64,000 nt of DNA from Dickeya undicola (lineage in GTDB: Bacteria > Pseudomonadota > Gammaproteobacteria > Enterobacterales > Enterobacteriaceae): the NCBI RefSeq assembly GCF_000784735.1, contig NZ_JSYG01000019.1, positions 186,001 to 250,000 of the forward strand, given 5' to 3'. The position numbers and the translations under genes are program-made. Below, in pieces: positions 10,595 to 21,325 of the stretch (positions are counted from its first letter, which is position 1; each line of letters starts with the position of its first letter). The notes under the pieces are model-generated. The model had not been told where the DNA came from and did no database searches. It worked only from the letters and a program-made list of their open reading frames with translations.

Positions 10595-11335
10595 ATGTTA
10601 GAACAGATTTGCCAACTGGCACGTGAGGCGGGAGACGCCATCATGCAGGTTTATAATGGTCAGCAGCCGCTGAATGTGGCACTGAAGAAAGATGACTCGC
10701 CGGTAACCGCTGCCGACCTGGCTGCGCATCAGGTCATTGCGCGTGGATTGGCCGAACACTACCCCGAAATGCCGATGTTGTCGGAAGAGGACCCGCAAGC
10801 CTGGTCTGAACGTCAGCACTGGCAGCGTTACTGGCTGGTGGACCCGCTGGACGGCACCAAAGAATTTATTAATCGCAATGGCGAGTTTACCGTCAATATC
10901 GCGCTGATCGATAACGGCAAACCGGTGCTGGGCGTGGTATACGTGCCGGTGACCGGGGTGATGTACGCCGCAGCGGACGGTAAGGCCTGGAAGGAAGAGG
11001 GCGGGAAACGTCGCGCCATTCAGGTAAAAGACGCCAGGCCACCGCTAGTCGTGGTGAGCCGCTCTCATGCCGACACTGAGCTGGACGATTATCTGCGACA
11101 GTTGGGCGAACACCAGACTGTGTCGATTGGCTCGTCGCTGAAGTTTTGTCTGGTGGCGGAGGGTAAGGCCCAGCTTTACCCGCGTTTCGGGCCGACCAAT
11201 ATCTGGGATACCGCTGCTGGGCACGCGGTGGCGCTGGCCGCCGGTGCACAGGTGCATGACTGGCAAGGGCGCACACTCTCCTATCTGCCGCGTGAATCCT
11301 TCCTGAATCCGGGTTTTCGCGTTTCTCTGTTCTGA
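10595..11335 (+). CDS. cysQ: 3'(2'),5'-bisphosphate nucleotidase CysQ
   Basis: CysQ removes the 3'-phosphate of adenosine 3',5'-bisphosphate (PAP), the by-product of sulfate assimilation. The 246-residue protein carries the lithium-sensitive phosphatase motifs: E64-E65 in MLSEED, D83 and D86 in WLVDPLDGT, and the C-terminal [10 protein letters not shown] metal site. The start follows AATGAGGTGAAACG. It is membrane-associated in E. coli, although no membrane segment is visible here. Confidence 0.96.
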   Translation: MLEQICQLAREAGDAIMQVYNGQQPLNVALKKDDSPVTAADLAAHQVIARGLAEHYPEMPMLSEEDPQAWSERQHWQRYWLVDPLDGTKEFINRNGEFTVNIALIDNGKPVLGVVYVPVTGVMYAAADGKAWKEEGGKRRAIQVKDARPPLVVVSRSHADTELDDYLRQLGEHQTVSIGSSLKFCLVAEGKAQLYPRFGPTNIWDTAAGHAVALAAGAQVHDWQGRTLSYLPRESFLNPGFRVSLF

Positions 11336-11343
11336 TTCCCTTT

Positions 11344-11360
11344 CCGGCCGCTTCGGCCGG
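11344..11360 (+). terminator. Hairpin after cysQ
   Basis: CCGGCCG / CGGCCGG with a 3-base loop lies 8 bases past the cysQ stop. No T-run follows, so termination is likely but weakly supported. Confidence 0.5.
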
Positions 11361-11752
11361 ACTGTTCCTGATGATAGCAACGGCAGACGATGAGCCTGCC
11401 GTGCTCTTTTCCCCTTTTCTTGTTTGTCTTTACGCCGCTGTCGGCGTGCTGTCGTTTTTTGGTCATATTTTCACGGTAGATTGGCGGCCGTTGATGCAGT
11501 CACTGCGGCGTATGTGAGTTTGCGGTATATCGCACATACGGTAATAACTTGAAGGTTTATACTGATTTAAAAAGTATGGCATTCATCTGTTCGGTAAAAG
11601 TATGTAAACGCCGTAAATAATTCTGTCATTGCGGGAACTAACCGTAGGATAAAGACACTAACCAGTTGTACGTAATTGCCACGCTGAACATTATCCGACC
11701 TTAATGAGGAACGGCGAGCGTGGTGGAGAAAAAACGGGAGGAGAGGAAGACG
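11361..11752 (+). other. Non-coding region upstream of ytfK with an operator-like dyad
   Basis: About 390 bases without a credible gene. The main structure is an inverted repeat, CGTATGTG at 11509-11516 and CACATACG at 11533-11540, separated by 16 bases. This is large for a terminator stem and looks like a binding site. A purine-rich stretch (GGGAGGAGAGGAAG) directly precedes ytfK and supplies a very strong ribosome binding site. One CTGTCAT heptamer lies near 11622 without a clear second copy. Confidence 0.45.
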
Positions 11753-11959
11753 ATGAGGATCTTCGAACGTTACAACCCCCTGAAGGTCGCCAAGTATGTG
11801 AAAATCCTGTTTCGTGGAAGACTCTACATTAAAGGGGTTGGCGCTTTTGAGTTTGATCAGGGCCGCATTCTGTTGCCAAAAACGCAGGATAAACAGCATC
11901 TGGTGGTGATGTCTGAAGTCAACCGTCAGGTACTGAAGTTGCAGGCTGAACTGGGTTGA
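11753..11959 (+). CDS. ytfK: DUF1107 protein YtfK
   Basis: The 68-residue product has the same length as E. coli YtfK and near-identical segments ([22 protein letters not shown], here split by a conserved core, and VMSEVNRQV). E. coli YtfK stimulates SpoT-dependent (p)ppGpp accumulation during phosphate and fatty-acid starvation; the same role is inferred. ATG 11753 follows GGAGAGGAAG; the earlier ATG at 11720 adds a purine-encoded [11 protein letters not shown] extension absent from E. coli and is rejected. A perfect terminator follows. Confidence 0.92.
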   Translation: MRIFERYNPLKVAKYVKILFRGRLYIKGVGAFEFDQGRILLPKTQDKQHLVVMSEVNRQVLKLQAELG

Positions 11960-11982
11960 GGACATTGCCCCAGCAGCAGGAA

Positions 11983-12004
11983 AACGGCCCGTTAACGGGC
12001 CGTT
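11983..12004 (+). terminator. Palindromic terminator between ytfK and ytfL
   Basis: A 22-base perfect palindrome, AACGGCCCGTT / AACGGGCCGTT, lies between the convergent ytfK and ytfL genes. It could serve both; neither side has a long T-run. Confidence 0.7.
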
Positions 12005-12044
12005 GCTATTTGTTGGGGAGACTGAGCGTCGCGTATGAAATGGC

Positions 12045-13361
12045 TTATGCCGGATGCGTTTCGGCGTTGGTCGCCGTTTTTTCTTCCAGCCGTGTGACCA
12101 GCAACTGGTCGATCTTGTAGCTGTCGATATCCACCACTTCGAACTTATACCCGGCGTAGCGTACAAAATCGGTGCGCTTGGGGATTTTACGCAACGTGTA
12201 CATCATGAACCCACCGATGGTTTCGTAATTGTCGGAGTGAGGAAACTCATCGATAGCCAGTGCACGCATCACATCTTCGATTGGCGTACCACCATCAACA
12301 AGCCAGGAGTTCTCGTCACGGGCGACGATCTGCTCTTCCAGCCCCTGGCCGACCAGGTCGCCCATCAGCGTGGTCATCACGTCGTTGAGGGTGATAATCC
12401 CCACCACCAGCGCATATTCGTTGAGAATGACAGCAAAGTCCTCACCCGCTGTTTTAAAACTTTCCAGCGCTTCCGACAGTGTCAGCGTGTCCGGCACGAT
12501 CAGCGCCGGGCGAATCTGTACGCCGCTGGTCAGCTCCAAACTCTGATTGCCCAGCACCCTGTTCAGCAAATCCTTAGAATCCACGTAGCCGACAATCTGA
12601 TCGATAGTGCCGTTGCACACCAGAAACTTGGAATGCGGCTGGTGGGCGATTTTCTCTTTAATCTGTGCTTCATCTTCGTGCAGGTCGAAATAGACCACGC
12701 TTTCGCGCGAGGTCATGGAAGAAGGCACGGTGCGCGACTCCAGTTCGAACACGTTTTCGATCAGCTCATGTTCCTGTTTACGCAGTACGCCAGCCAGCGC
12801 CCCGGCTTCCACCACCGCATAGATATCGTCGGGGGTGATGTCTTCTTTGCGCACCATCGGCAGCTTGAACAACCGGAAAATCAGGTTAGCCAGACCGTTG
12901 AACAGCCAGACCAACGGGCGGAACACCAGCAGACAGAAGCGCATGGGGTTGATGATCCGAATCGCTATCGATTCCGGGGCAATCATACCAATGCGTTTCG
13001 GCGTCAGGTCACCAAACAGGATGAACAGGCTGGTAACTAGCACAAACGAGCAGATAAAACTGGCGCGGGCGATCATGTCCTGTGGTAGAAAGCGGGAAAA
13101 CAGCATTTCAAAATAGGGTGAGAAGGCGGCGTCACCGATGATACCGGCGAGGATGGCGACCGCGTTGAGGCCAATTTGAATTACGGTGAAGAAGATGCCT
13201 GGTGTTTCCTGAAATTTCAGCACCATGGCGGCGTTCAAGTCTCCTTCGTCGGCCATCAGCTTCAGCTTGATCTTGCGTGACGCAGCCAAAGATATTTCAG
13301 ATAACGAGAAAAATGCACTGATGGCAATAAGACATAAAATAATTAACAGACTGTTTAACAT
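12045..13361 (-). CDS. ytfL: CNNM/CorC-family membrane protein YtfL (PaeA-like)
   Basis: The 438-residue protein starts with a CNNM (DUF21) membrane domain of about four segments (MLNSLLIILCLIAISAFFSLSEISLAAS) over residues 1-190. A pair of CBS domains follows (VVYFDLHEDEAQ, SGVQIRPALIVPDTLTLSEAL), then a C-terminal CorC/HlyC domain (KFEVVDIDSYKIDQLLVTR). It matches E. coli YtfL throughout. E. coli and Salmonella YtfL, renamed PaeA, protects cells against cadaverine and putrescine and is proposed to export them. The family is often mislabelled hemolysin. It is divergent from nothing and converges on ytfK. Confidence 0.93.
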   Translation of the reverse strand: MLNSLLIILCLIAISAFFSLSEISLAASRKIKLKLMADEGDLNAAMVLKFQETPGIFFTVIQIGLNAVAILAGIIGDAAFSPYFEMLFSRFLPQDMIARASFICSFVLVTSLFILFGDLTPKRIGMIAPESIAIRIINPMRFCLLVFRPLVWLFNGLANLIFRLFKLPMVRKEDITPDDIYAVVEAGALAGVLRKQEHELIENVFELESRTVPSSMTSRESVVYFDLHEDEAQIKEKIAHQPHSKFLVCNGTIDQIVGYVDSKDLLNRVLGNQSLELTSGVQIRPALIVPDTLTLSEALESFKTAGEDFAVILNEYALVVGIITLNDVMTTLMGDLVGQGLEEQIVARDENSWLVDGGTPIEDVMRALAIDEFPHSDNYETIGGFMMYTLRKIPKRTDFVRYAGYKFEVVDIDSYKIDQLLVTRLEEKTATNAETHPA

Positions 13362-13498
13362 AGTTTTTTCGCACAGTCGTCACAGACGGCGAACCTCTGA
13401 AAGGGAATAACATTATGGGTGCGGCATCGCCGCAAAAGGGGCCGGAAGCCGACCCGTGGTCGCCCAGTATAGCAGGCGAGGTTAAATCGCCGCCAGTT

Positions 13499-14140
13499 TC
13501 ACCCCTGCGGAGGCAGGCAAACCCCAATACCGCCCAGCCCACAATAGCCGTTCGGGTTCTTGTGCAAGTATTGCTGGTGTTCGTCTTCGGCGTAGTAAAA
13601 CGGCCCCGCAGGCTGAATTTCGGTAGTGATGCTGCGGTTCTCACCTGCATCACGCATGGCCTGCTGGAAGCGTTGGTAGCTCTCTTTCGCCGCGTTTTCC
13701 TGCTCCGGGGTCAGCGTATAGACAGCGGAACGATACTGCGTACCGATGTCGTTGCCCTGTTTCATGCCTTGTGCCGGGTCATGGTTTTCCCAAAATAGTT
13801 GCAGCAACTGCGCATAGCTCACCACGGCAGGATCAAACACCACCCGCACGGCTTCCGCGTGGCCGGTTTTTCCGGTGCACACTTCCCGGTAAGTCGGGTT
13901 GGGAGTATAGCCGCCGCAATACCCGGACGCGGTGCTGTACACCCCCGGCTGTTGCCAGAACAGACGCTCCACACCCCAGAAACAGCCCATGGCGAAGAAA
14001 GCCACTTCCATGTGATCCGGCACATGGGTCATGGAATGCTGACTCACTACGTGCAGACGGGCGACCGGCATCGGTGTCGTCCGGCCCGGCAGGGCGTCCG
14101 ACTGGCCGATCAGCTGTGTCTTATCAAAATTCGCTATCAC
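13499..14140 (-). CDS. msrA: Peptide methionine-S-sulfoxide reductase MsrA
   Basis: MsrA reduces methionine-S-sulfoxide in proteins, using a catalytic cysteine and thioredoxin. The 213-residue protein has the active site GCFWG with C53, the substrate region [16 protein letters not shown], and the two resolving cysteines C200 and C208 near the C-terminus ([10 protein letters not shown]). Residue numbers shift by two from E. coli C51/C198/C206. It sits between ytfL and tamA as in E. coli. Confidence 0.97.
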   Translation of the reverse strand: MIANFDKTQLIGQSDALPGRTTPMPVARLHVVSQHSMTHVPDHMEVAFFAMGCFWGVERLFWQQPGVYSTASGYCGGYTPNPTYREVCTGKTGHAEAVRVVFDPAVVSYAQLLQLFWENHDPAQGMKQGNDIGTQYRSAVYTLTPEQENAAKESYQRFQQAMRDAGENRSITTEIQPAGPFYYAEDEHQQYLHKNPNGYCGLGGIGVCLPPQG

Positions 14141-14483
14141 GTTTGGCTCCTGATTATCACCCTGTGTTTCATATTTTCAGAGCATAACCGAGTTAATGCG
14201 CTCTGTCTTTATGGCGAAATAGCACAGCAATATGACAGTGATGCTGGCGTCGGGTAATGGGCACAACGATAGACGCATGGTTGGTGGTGATGCAAAAACC
14301 GCCCGAGCCGCCCGTCACGGGTTATCTCTGGCTCGAAAAATGAGGCAGGGCGATAGCGTTGTCTGCATGGCAACGACTATCTATAGTTAACATGACTCTA
14401 TCGTTAACCTTACAGTTACAGGCATACTTGTCTGTAGTTAATCAGAAAATGCGTCGATTATGCTGACACTTCCGGGAAGTTAA
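14141..14483. other. Divergent promoter region msrA / tamA
   Basis: About 340 bases that must hold both promoters. Visible structure: an 11-base direct repeat with one mismatch, CTATAGTTAAC at 14381-14391 and CTATCGTTAAC at 14398-14408, spaced 17 bases start to start. A small hairpin CGTTG / CAACG lies at 14358-14376. No gene is credible in either strand. Confidence 0.4.
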
Positions 14484-16268
14484 GTGACAATTTTTATCAG
14501 GATAAAAAACAGATTTTGCCGTTGCGGCGTCATATTCTGCCACCTGTTGGGACTTGGGAGCCTGTTGCTGATGGCGGGGTCGGCGTTTGCCGCATCGAAC
14601 GTGCGCTTGCAACTCACTGGGCTGGACGGTGAGCTACAGAAAAATGTACGTGCCCGCCTTTCCACCATCACCCCGGATGAAGTCAACGCCGATGGCCGTT
14701 TCCGTGCTCGGGTCGATGAAGCGATCCGCAAAGGGCTGCGTGCGCTGGGTTACTACGACCCGGAGATTCGCTTTGCGTTTATTCCGGCACAGGGGCGCGG
14801 CCGCCCGGTGCTGAAAGTGACCGTCAAGCCGGGGGAACCGGTGAGAATCGCTGGCTCCAGTATTGTCATCCGCGGCGGCGCGCAACATGATGAAGACTAT
14901 CAAAAGCTGGTGAAACAGCATCGTCCTGCTGAGGGGAGTATCCTCAATCACGGTGCTTACGATGATTTCAAAAGCGAACTCGGCACCCTGTCGATGCGAA
15001 AGGGGTACTTTGACAGCCGCTTCGATAAAAGCCAGTTGGGCGTAATGCCGTCCACCCATCAAGCCTGGTGGGACATTGACTACGACAGCGGTACGCGTTA
15101 TCGCTTCGGCAAGGTCAACTTTCGCGGTTCCCAGATCCAGTCGGCTTATCTGCATAATCTGGTGCCGTTTCAGGAAGGGGATGTCTATTCGGCCGAACAG
15201 TTGGGGGAGTTTAATCGGCGTCTATCCGCCACCGGCTGGTTCAATTCGGTGGTGGTGGCGCCGGATTTCGAACAGGGCCGCCAGAGTAAAGTACTGCCGC
15301 TGGATGCGGTGCTCACACCACGTACCCGCAACAGCGTGGAAACCGGGGGCGGTTACGCCACCGATGTCGGGCCGCGGCTGAAAACTACCTGGAAAAGGCC
15401 CTGGGTCAATACTTACGGCCACAGTCTGGAAAGCAGCCTGAGTCTGTCCGCGCCGGAGCAGCAACTGGACCTGAGCTACAAGATTCCGCTGCTGAAAAGC
15501 CCGCTGGAGCAATATTATCTGGTGCAGGGCGGTTTCAAGCGCGAAGATCTCAACGATACCCAGTCCGACTCGACATCGCTCAACCTGGCGCGCTACTGGG
15601 AACTGACCAGCGGCTGGCAGCGCGCGGTCAACCTGCACTGGACGCTGGATCACTTTACCCAGGCCAACGTCACCAATACCACCATGCTGGTTTATCCCGG
15701 CCTCAGTATTAACCGTACCCGGCAGCGAGGCGGGCTGATGCCCGACTGGGGCGATACCCAACGCTATTCGGTGGATGTCTCCAATACCCTGTGGGGCTCG
15801 GATATCGATTTTGCGGTGTTCCAGGCCCAGAACGTCTGGATCCGATCGCTGGCGGAAAAACACCGCTTCGTGGCGCGTGCCAATCTGGGCTGGATCGAAA
15901 CCGACAGCTTCTCCCGTGTACCGCCGTCACTGCGTTTCTTCGCGGGGGGCGATCGCAGCATTCGCGGCTATAAATACAAGTCCGTTTCTCCGCGCGATAG
16001 CGACGGCAAACTCACCGGGGCCTCAAAACTGGCAACCGGTTCGCTGGAATACCAGTACAACGTTACCGGGAAATGGTGGGGGGCGGTGTTTGTGGATAGC
16101 GGCGAGGCGGTTAACGACCTGACTCGCACCAACCTCAAGACCGGTGCCGGTGTCGGTGTGCGCTGGGCGTCGCCGGTGGGGCCAATCAAACTGGATATTG
16201 CCCGGCCGATTGGGGATGACGACAAGCACGGATTGCAGTTTTATATCGGGCTGGGGCCGGAGTTATGA
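14484..16268 (+). CDS. tamA: Translocation and assembly module outer-membrane protein TamA
   Basis: The 594-residue Omp85-family protein has a signal peptide ending in SAFA at about residue 36. Three POTRA domains cover residues 37-275, and a C-terminal 16-strand barrel shows the family motif [16 protein letters not shown] and the terminal strand [12 protein letters not shown]. With TamB it builds the TAM, which assists outer-membrane protein insertion and phospholipid transport. The start is GTG 14484, preceded by GGGAAG. The signal peptide is longer than in E. coli and begins with basic [15 protein letters not shown]. Its TGA overlaps the tamB ATG by four bases, indicating translational coupling. 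Confidence 0.96.
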   Translation: MTIFIRIKNRFCRCGVIFCHLLGLGSLLLMAGSAFAASNVRLQLTGLDGELQKNVRARLSTITPDEVNADGRFRARVDEAIRKGLRALGYYDPEIRFAFIPAQGRGRPVLKVTVKPGEPVRIAGSSIVIRGGAQHDEDYQKLVKQHRPAEGSILNHGAYDDFKSELGTLSMRKGYFDSRFDKSQLGVMPSTHQAWWDIDYDSGTRYRFGKVNFRGSQIQSAYLHNLVPFQEGDVYSAEQLGEFNRRLSATGWFNSVVVAPDFEQGRQSKVLPLDAVLTPRTRNSVETGGGYATDVGPRLKTTWKRPWVNTYGHSLESSLSLSAPEQQLDLSYKIPLLKSPLEQYYLVQGGFKREDLNDTQSDSTSLNLARYWELTSGWQRAVNLHWTLDHFTQANVTNTTMLVYPGLSINRTRQRGGLMPDWGDTQRYSVDVSNTLWGSDIDFAVFQAQNVWIRSLAEKHRFVARANLGWIETDSFSRVPPSLRFFAGGDRSIRGYKYKSVSPRDSDGKLTGASKLATGSLEYQYNVTGKWWGAVFVDSGEAVNDLTRTNLKTGAGVGVRWASPVGPIKLDIARPIGDDDKHGLQFYIGLGPEL

Positions 16269-19200
16269 GCAGGATGAAAAAAGCCGGAATTGGCCTGATG
16301 GCTGGCGTAGTCGCGTTGTTGCTGACGGTGGTGTTGCTGGTGACCACCACGCCGGGGTTGCATCTGTTACTCAACGCCGCCACGCGCTGGGTGCCAGGGC
16401 TGGAAATAGGGCAGGTCGAGGGCGGCTGGCGCAATTTGACGTTGAAAGCAGTACGCTATCACATGCCCGGCGTGACCGTGCAGGCGGATAATCTGCATCT
16501 GGCGTTGGCACTGGATTGCCTGTGGCGCAGTCAACTGTGTTTGGATGACCTGTCGCTGCAAAATCTGACGGTGGCGATCAATACTCGCGATATGCCGCCT
16601 GCTGCACCCGAGCCGGTGACGCAGGCTACGCCGGTGACCGAAATCAGCGCGCCGGTGGCGATGCTGCTACGCCGTGTCAACCTGAGCAACAGCCGTATCA
16701 TTGTCGATGGCACCGATGTGTCGCTGTCGTTGCTGCAAACCGGCCTGAACTGGCAGGGGCGTTCGTTGACGCTGCTGCCGACACAGGTATCGGGCCTCAC
16801 CGTGGCGTTGCCTGCCACACCGAAAACGCCGTCCACGCCACCCGTAACGGCGGGGAAACCGCAACCGCTGGGCGAGACGCTGCGCACCCTGTTTGCCGCA
16901 CCGCTGTTGCCGTCGATGCCGGAATTTACGCTGCCGCTGGATATCACCATCGCCGATTTGCACGGCGAGTCGTGGCAGATTCTGGGCGACCAGCCGGTGA
17001 CCCTTTCTCAGTTTCAATTGCAGGCTGTCACCCGGCAGCAGACGCTGACGTTGCAACAGCTCATGCTACAGTCGCCGCAAGGCGCGTTATACGCCCACGG
17101 CGAGGCTCGGCTTGTCGGCGACTGGCCGGTGACGCTCAACGTGAATGGCATTCTGAACAGCGACCCGCTCAAAGGTGAACGGCTGCGACTGACGGCCGAA
17201 GGCAGCCTGCGTCAGCAGTTGCGGTTGGTGATGAACCTGTCCGGCCCACAACGGGCGCAACTGGATATCCAGACCGCGCTGGCCGAGCCGGGACTGCCGC
17301 TGAATATCAGCCTGCATAGCCCGCAACTGCGCTGGCCGCTGACCGGCGACGCCCAGTATCAATTCAACGATGTGCAACTGAACATCGGCGGTAAAGCCAC
17401 CGAGTACGCGCTGGCTCTACGGGGTGATCTTCGTGGCCGCGAGCTACCGCCGGGCACGTTGACGCTGGAGGGCAATGGCAGTGAGCAGCAGTTCGCGCTG
17501 ACGCGATTGCGGCTGGCTGCGTTGCAGGGGACGGCGGATATCACCGGTCAGTTGGACTGGCGCGATGCGATCAGCTGGAACAGCAACCTGACCCTGAAAG
17601 GCATCAATACCGCACAGCAATGGCCGGAGTGGCCCGCACGGCTGGACGGCTCGTTGACCACCCGCGGTAGTCTGGTGGGGGAGGCGTGGCAACTGGACGT
17701 GCCGCAACTGGCGCTGGACGGGCAGGTACGGCAGAACAAGGTGATGATCAAAGGGGCGCTGAGCGGTAACGCCAGCGGCCAGTGGTCGATTCCGGGCGTG
17801 ACGCTGGCGTTGGGGCGCAATCAACTGACGCTGGAGGGCGAACTTAGCGACCAGTGGCGGCTAAATGGCGATATCAACGCACCATCGCTCAACGGGATTC
17901 TGCCAGGCCTGGGCGGGCAGGTGAGGGGGACATTGCGACTGAGCGGCAAACGCGATGCGCCGCAGTTGCAGACAGAAATCAATGCCACGGCGCTGCGCTG
18001 GCAGGAACTGAGCCTGGGTAAACTGACACTCAATGGTGATGTGCAGTCGGATAAACAGGTGCACGGCACGCTGACATTGCAGTTACAGCGATTGGTTCAG
18101 GGGGACCTGCATCTGACGTCCCTGAATGTGCGTGCTACGGGTGACGAAAACCAGCACCAACTGCGTTTGACCATGAACGGCGAACCGGTAGGCGGGCAGC
18201 TGTTGTTGAGCGGTCATTTTGACCGTGGGCAGCAGCGCTGGCAGGGGGAACTCAGCGATACACGCTTTGACACCCCGGTCGGCGAGTGGCGGCTGGCACC
18301 GGCGATGTCGCTGGTTTATCAGGCGGCGGCGCAGAAAGTCACGATAGGTGCACATTGCTGGCGTAACCCGGATGCCGAACTGTGCGTACCGCAGCCGATT
18401 GAAGCGGGGGCCAGCGGCAAGGCGAGCGTCAATCTAAACCGGTTTAATCTGGCAATGCTGAAACCCTTTCTCGGCCAGCAAACGGCGGTCACCGGTACGA
18501 TTACCGGTAACGCTCAGGTGAGCTGGCAGGCAAATGGCGGTCTGCCGGAAGCGCACGTCGCGCTGGTGGGTAATGGCGTCACTGTGCGTCAACAGGTGCA
18601 GGGCGGTACGCTGCCGGTGGCTTTTGATACGTTGACGCTGGACGCTGGGTTGCAGAAAGGGCAGGCGCGGCTGGCCTGGCTGATGGGGATTCAGGGCAAT
18701 GGCCGTTTTCGGGGCGACGTACAGATTGCTGACCCGCAGCGACGCCGTAACCTGAGCGGTACGGTGACGTTAAACGCGTTGTCTCTCGATCTGCTGCGGC
18801 CGATTTTGCGCCAGAACGAGAAGGCCACCGGGGTCGTTAATGCCGACCTGCGGTTGGGGGGCGACCTGCAACGTCCACAGGTGTTCGGGCAGATGGCGCT
18901 GGATAATTTTGATGTGGACGGCAGTTGGATGCCGGTGGATTTAACCAGCGGACGGCTGGCGCTGTTGTTCAACGGCATGTCGTCAACGTTGCAGGGCGTA
19001 TTTCGCACCACGCAAGGGCAGATTAATCTGGCGGGGAACGCCGACTGGTCGGTGCCTGAAGCCTGGCGGGCGCGTATTGCTGTTAACGGCGACCGTATGC
19101 GGGTGACGGTGCCGCCGATGGCACGGCTGGATGTGTCGCCGGATATTGTGTTCGAAGCAACGCCACAATTGCTAACGCTCAACGGCATGGTAACCATTCC

Positions 19201-20020
19201 CTGGGCACGCATCGTGGTGCATGACATGCCAGCCAGTGCGGTCGATGTGTCGTCGGATGAGGTCATTCTGGATGAACGCCGACGCCCGATGCCGACTGCC
19301 ACCAGTTCGATTCCGATTGCCAGCAACCTGATCATCAGGGTGGGTAATGATGTCTGGCTTGATGCTTATGGCCTGCGGGCCCGGTTGAGTGGTGACTTGA
19401 ACGTCACGCAGGATACGCAGGGGCTGGGCCTGAACGGTCAGATTTCGATGCCGGAAGGGCGTTTCAAAGCGTATGGGCAGGATTTGCAGGTACGCAAAGG
19501 GCAGTTGCTGTTCTCTGGCCCACCAACCCAGCCAGTGCTGAATATCGAGGCGATCCGCAACCCGGATAATACCGCAGACAGCGTAACAGTCGGTGTACGG
19601 GTGACAGGTACGGCCACCGCGCCTAAGCTTGAGGTATTCTCCGACCCGACCTTATCGCAGGAAGAAGCCTTATCCTACCTGCTGCGCGGCCAGGGGCTGA
19701 ACAGCAGCGGAGCAGATAGTTCAATGATGACATCGGCCCTGATCGGTTTAGGGGTTGCACAAAGTGGTCAAGTTGTGGGTAAAATCGGCGAGGCCTTCGG
19801 CGTAAGTAATTTAGCTCTGGATACACAGGGAGTTGGCGACACATCGCAGGTGGTTGTCAGCGGTTACGTCCTTCCGGGCCTACAGGTCAAGTATGGTGTT
19901 GGCTTGTTCGATTCATTGGCAACGTTAACCTTACGTTACCGTTTAATGCCAAAACTATATCTGGAAGCGGTGTCTGGTATGAATCAGGCACTTGATGTGC
20001 TCTATCAGTTCGAGTTTTAG
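16265..20020 (+). CDS. tamB: Translocation and assembly module inner-membrane protein TamB
   Basis: The 1251-residue AsmA-like protein has an N-terminal signal-anchor ([20 protein letters not shown], residues about 10-29), then a long beta-helical periplasmic region rich in repeated LTLQ/LNGD-type strands, and a C-terminal DUF490/TamB domain (residues about 900-1251). It bridges the periplasm as a hydrophobic groove and binds TamA. Length is close to E. coli TamB. The overlap ATGA with tamA and the two-base gap to ytfP show a tight three-gene operon. Confidence 0.96.
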   Translation: MSRMKKAGIGLMAGVVALLLTVVLLVTTTPGLHLLLNAATRWVPGLEIGQVEGGWRNLTLKAVRYHMPGVTVQADNLHLALALDCLWRSQLCLDDLSLQNLTVAINTRDMPPAAPEPVTQATPVTEISAPVAMLLRRVNLSNSRIIVDGTDVSLSLLQTGLNWQGRSLTLLPTQVSGLTVALPATPKTPSTPPVTAGKPQPLGETLRTLFAAPLLPSMPEFTLPLDITIADLHGESWQILGDQPVTLSQFQLQAVTRQQTLTLQQLMLQSPQGALYAHGEARLVGDWPVTLNVNGILNSDPLKGERLRLTAEGSLRQQLRLVMNLSGPQRAQLDIQTALAEPGLPLNISLHSPQLRWPLTGDAQYQFNDVQLNIGGKATEYALALRGDLRGRELPPGTLTLEGNGSEQQFALTRLRLAALQGTADITGQLDWRDAISWNSNLTLKGINTAQQWPEWPARLDGSLTTRGSLVGEAWQLDVPQLALDGQVRQNKVMIKGALSGNASGQWSIPGVTLALGRNQLTLEGELSDQWRLNGDINAPSLNGILPGLGGQVRGTLRLSGKRDAPQLQTEINATALRWQELSLGKLTLNGDVQSDKQVHGTLTLQLQRLVQGDLHLTSLNVRATGDENQHQLRLTMNGEPVGGQLLLSGHFDRGQQRWQGELSDTRFDTPVGEWRLAPAMSLVYQAAAQKVTIGAHCWRNPDAELCVPQPIEAGASGKASVNLNRFNLAMLKPFLGQQTAVTGTITGNAQVSWQANGGLPEAHVALVGNGVTVRQQVQGGTLPVAFDTLTLDAGLQKGQARLAWLMGIQGNGRFRGDVQIADPQRRRNLSGTVTLNALSLDLLRPILRQNEKATGVVNADLRLGGDLQRPQVFGQMALDNFDVDGSWMPVDLTSGRLALLFNGMSSTLQGVFRTTQGQINLAGNADWSVPEAWRARIAVNGDRMRVTVPPMARLDVSPDIVFEATPQLLTLNGMVTIPWARIVVHDMPASAVDVSSDEVILDERRRPMPTATSSIPIASNLIIRVGNDVWLDAYGLRARLSGDLNVTQDTQGLGLNGQISMPEGRFKAYGQDLQVRKGQLLFSGPPTQPVLNIEAIRNPDNTADSVTVGVRVTGTATAPKLEVFSDPTLSQEEALSYLLRGQGLNSSGADSSMMTSALIGLGVAQSGQVVGKIGEAFGVSNLALDTQGVGDTSQVVVSGYVLPGLQVKYGVGLFDSLATLTLRYRLMPKLYLEAVSGMNQALDVLYQFEF

Positions 20021-20022
20021 CA

Positions 20023-20370
20023 ATGCGAATTATTGTCTACGGCAGTTTACGGCGCAAACAGGGAAACAGTCATTGGATGACCAACGCTCAGTGGTTGGGA
20101 GATTATCAGCTCGAAGGGTATGAGCTGTATGATCTGGGACACTACCCGGCGGCGGTTGCAGGCGAAGGAGAGATTTACTGCGAAGTATACCGCATCAGTT
20201 CGTCTATTCTGACCGAATTGGATGAGCTGAAGCGGGGAGACGGCGTTTACCAGCGTGAGCTTATCGCCACACCTTTTGGTAGCGCCTGGATTTACCTGTA
20301 TCAGCGCCCGGTTACCGGTCTGCGCCGCATCGCCAGCGGCGACTGGTTGAAGCGTCACGAAGAGCAGTAA
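20023..20370 (+). CDS. ytfP: Gamma-glutamylcyclotransferase-like protein YtfP
   Basis: The 115-residue protein has the GGCT fold signature YGSLRRKQGN at the N-terminus, which binds the substrate loop, and a central LDELKRGDGVYQRELI containing the Glu expected to act as acid/base. Related enzymes release 5-oxoproline from gamma-glutamyl amines; the substrate of bacterial YtfP is not established. It ends the tamA-tamB-ytfP operon and is followed by a terminator. Confidence 0.88.
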   Translation: MRIIVYGSLRRKQGNSHWMTNAQWLGDYQLEGYELYDLGHYPAAVAGEGEIYCEVYRISSSILTELDELKRGDGVYQRELIATPFGSAWIYLYQRPVTGLRRIASGDWLKRHEEQ

Positions 20371-20373
20371 AAA

Positions 20374-20396
20374 AAACACCGCCATCGGCGGTGTTT
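20374..20396 (+). terminator. Terminator of tamA-tamB-ytfP
   Basis: AAACACCGCC / GGCGGTGTTT with a 3-base loop, 3 bases after the ytfP stop. Confidence 0.88.
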
Positions 20397-20412
20397 CTAT
20401 TTGTCTATAGAA

Positions 20413-20435
20413 AACCCCCAGCCAGGCTGGGGGTT
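20413..20435 (-). terminator. Terminator of ppa
   Basis: AACCCCCAGCC / GGCTGGGGGTT with a single-base spacer; on the minus strand the stem ends in GGGGGTTTTCT, fitting ppa termination. Confidence 0.82.
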
Positions 20436-20482
20436 CCGTTCTGGCTTTGCCGGTTCGAATGTGCTGAACCGACAGGATAGCC

Positions 20483-21013
20483 TTATTTATTTTTGGCGCG
20501 TTCGAAAGAGGTCAGAATTTCGGCTTTCGCGGCAGCGGCGTCGGCCCAGCCTTCCACTTTCACCCACTTGCCTTTTTCCAGATCTTTGTAGTGCTCGAAG
20601 AAATGACCGATCTGGGCGCGCAGCAGCTCCGGCAGGTCGTTCACGTCTTTGATGTTGTCGTACTCTTTGCTCAGTTTGGTGTGCGGCACAGCCACCACTT
20701 TAGCGTCTTCACCGGATTCGTCGGTCATTTTCAGCACGCCAACCGGACGGCAGCGGATAACCGAGCCCGGTTGCAGCGGATACGGGGTCGGCACCAGCAC
20801 GTCAACCGGGTCACCATCCAGGGACAGCGTGTTGTTGACGTAGCCATAGTTGCACGGATAGAACATGGCGGTAGACATAAAGCGGTCTACGAACAGTGCG
20901 CCGGTTTCTTTGTCCACTTCGTACTTGATCGGATCAGAGTTGGCAGGGATTTCGATTACTACATAGATATCTTCCGGAAGGTCTTTGCCCGCCGGGACCG
21001 TATTCAAACTCAT
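20483..21013 (-). CDS. ppa: Inorganic pyrophosphatase
   Basis: Ppa hydrolyses pyrophosphate to phosphate and drives biosynthetic reactions forward. The 176-residue protein has the family I signature DGDPVDVLV with its metal-binding aspartates, the substrate motif FYPCNYGYV, and [10 protein letters not shown]. Length equals E. coli Ppa (176). ATG 21013 follows AAGGAAAC; the earlier ATG at 21034 is rejected by homology. A TATAAT -10 box lies at 21055-21060 on the minus strand with no good -35. Confidence 0.98.
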   Translation of the reverse strand: MSLNTVPAGKDLPEDIYVVIEIPANSDPIKYEVDKETGALFVDRFMSTAMFYPCNYGYVNNTLSLDGDPVDVLVPTPYPLQPGSVIRCRPVGVLKMTDESGEDAKVVAVPHTKLSKEYDNIKDVNDLPELLRAQIGHFFEHYKDLEKGKWVKVEGWADAAAAKAEILTSFERAKNK

Positions 21014-21173
21014 GTCGGTTTCCTTCTTCTTCAAACCAGAATGGAGTGGCGCTCATTATAGCCAACTGATGACGAAAGTCGTGATTTTTTAGGCCGGCGC
21101 ATTGCGCCGGTTTACCGCTCGCGCACCAAATTCCCATAAGCCTAATCAATGGAAATTAAATAATTAATCTAAT

Positions 21174-21200
21174 TAAAGAACAACGGCAGGATTCCGATAA
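21174..21200 (+). promoter_or_regulatory. Sigma-28 (FliA) promoter of the second chemoreceptor gene
   Basis: TAAAGAAC, exactly 11 bases, then TCCGATAA. Against TAAAGTTT-N11-GCCGATAA this is 5 of 8 in the -35 box and 7 of 8 in the -10 box. It lies about 125 bases before the ATG, giving a long untranslated leader. Confidence 0.75.
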
Positions 21201-21325
21201 TCGAGGATCCTGAATCGTGTCACCCGACGGGCTCCTGGATGTACCGACATGGTGCGTCGTATCGGACTGCGTCATCTTAATTTATTTAGCTGCTTTTTAT
21301 TATTTTGAATCACAAGGGAAAACGG

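Noticed and set aside
11615-11640. Possible PhoB box before ytfK (CTGTCAT)
   Set aside because: Only one heptamer is recognisable; the second copy expected 11 bases away is not there.
21094-21110. Hairpin CCGGCGC / GCGCCGG upstream of ppa as a terminator
   Set aside because: It lies upstream of both flanking genes' starts and has no T-run in the right direction; kept only as an unexplained palindrome.
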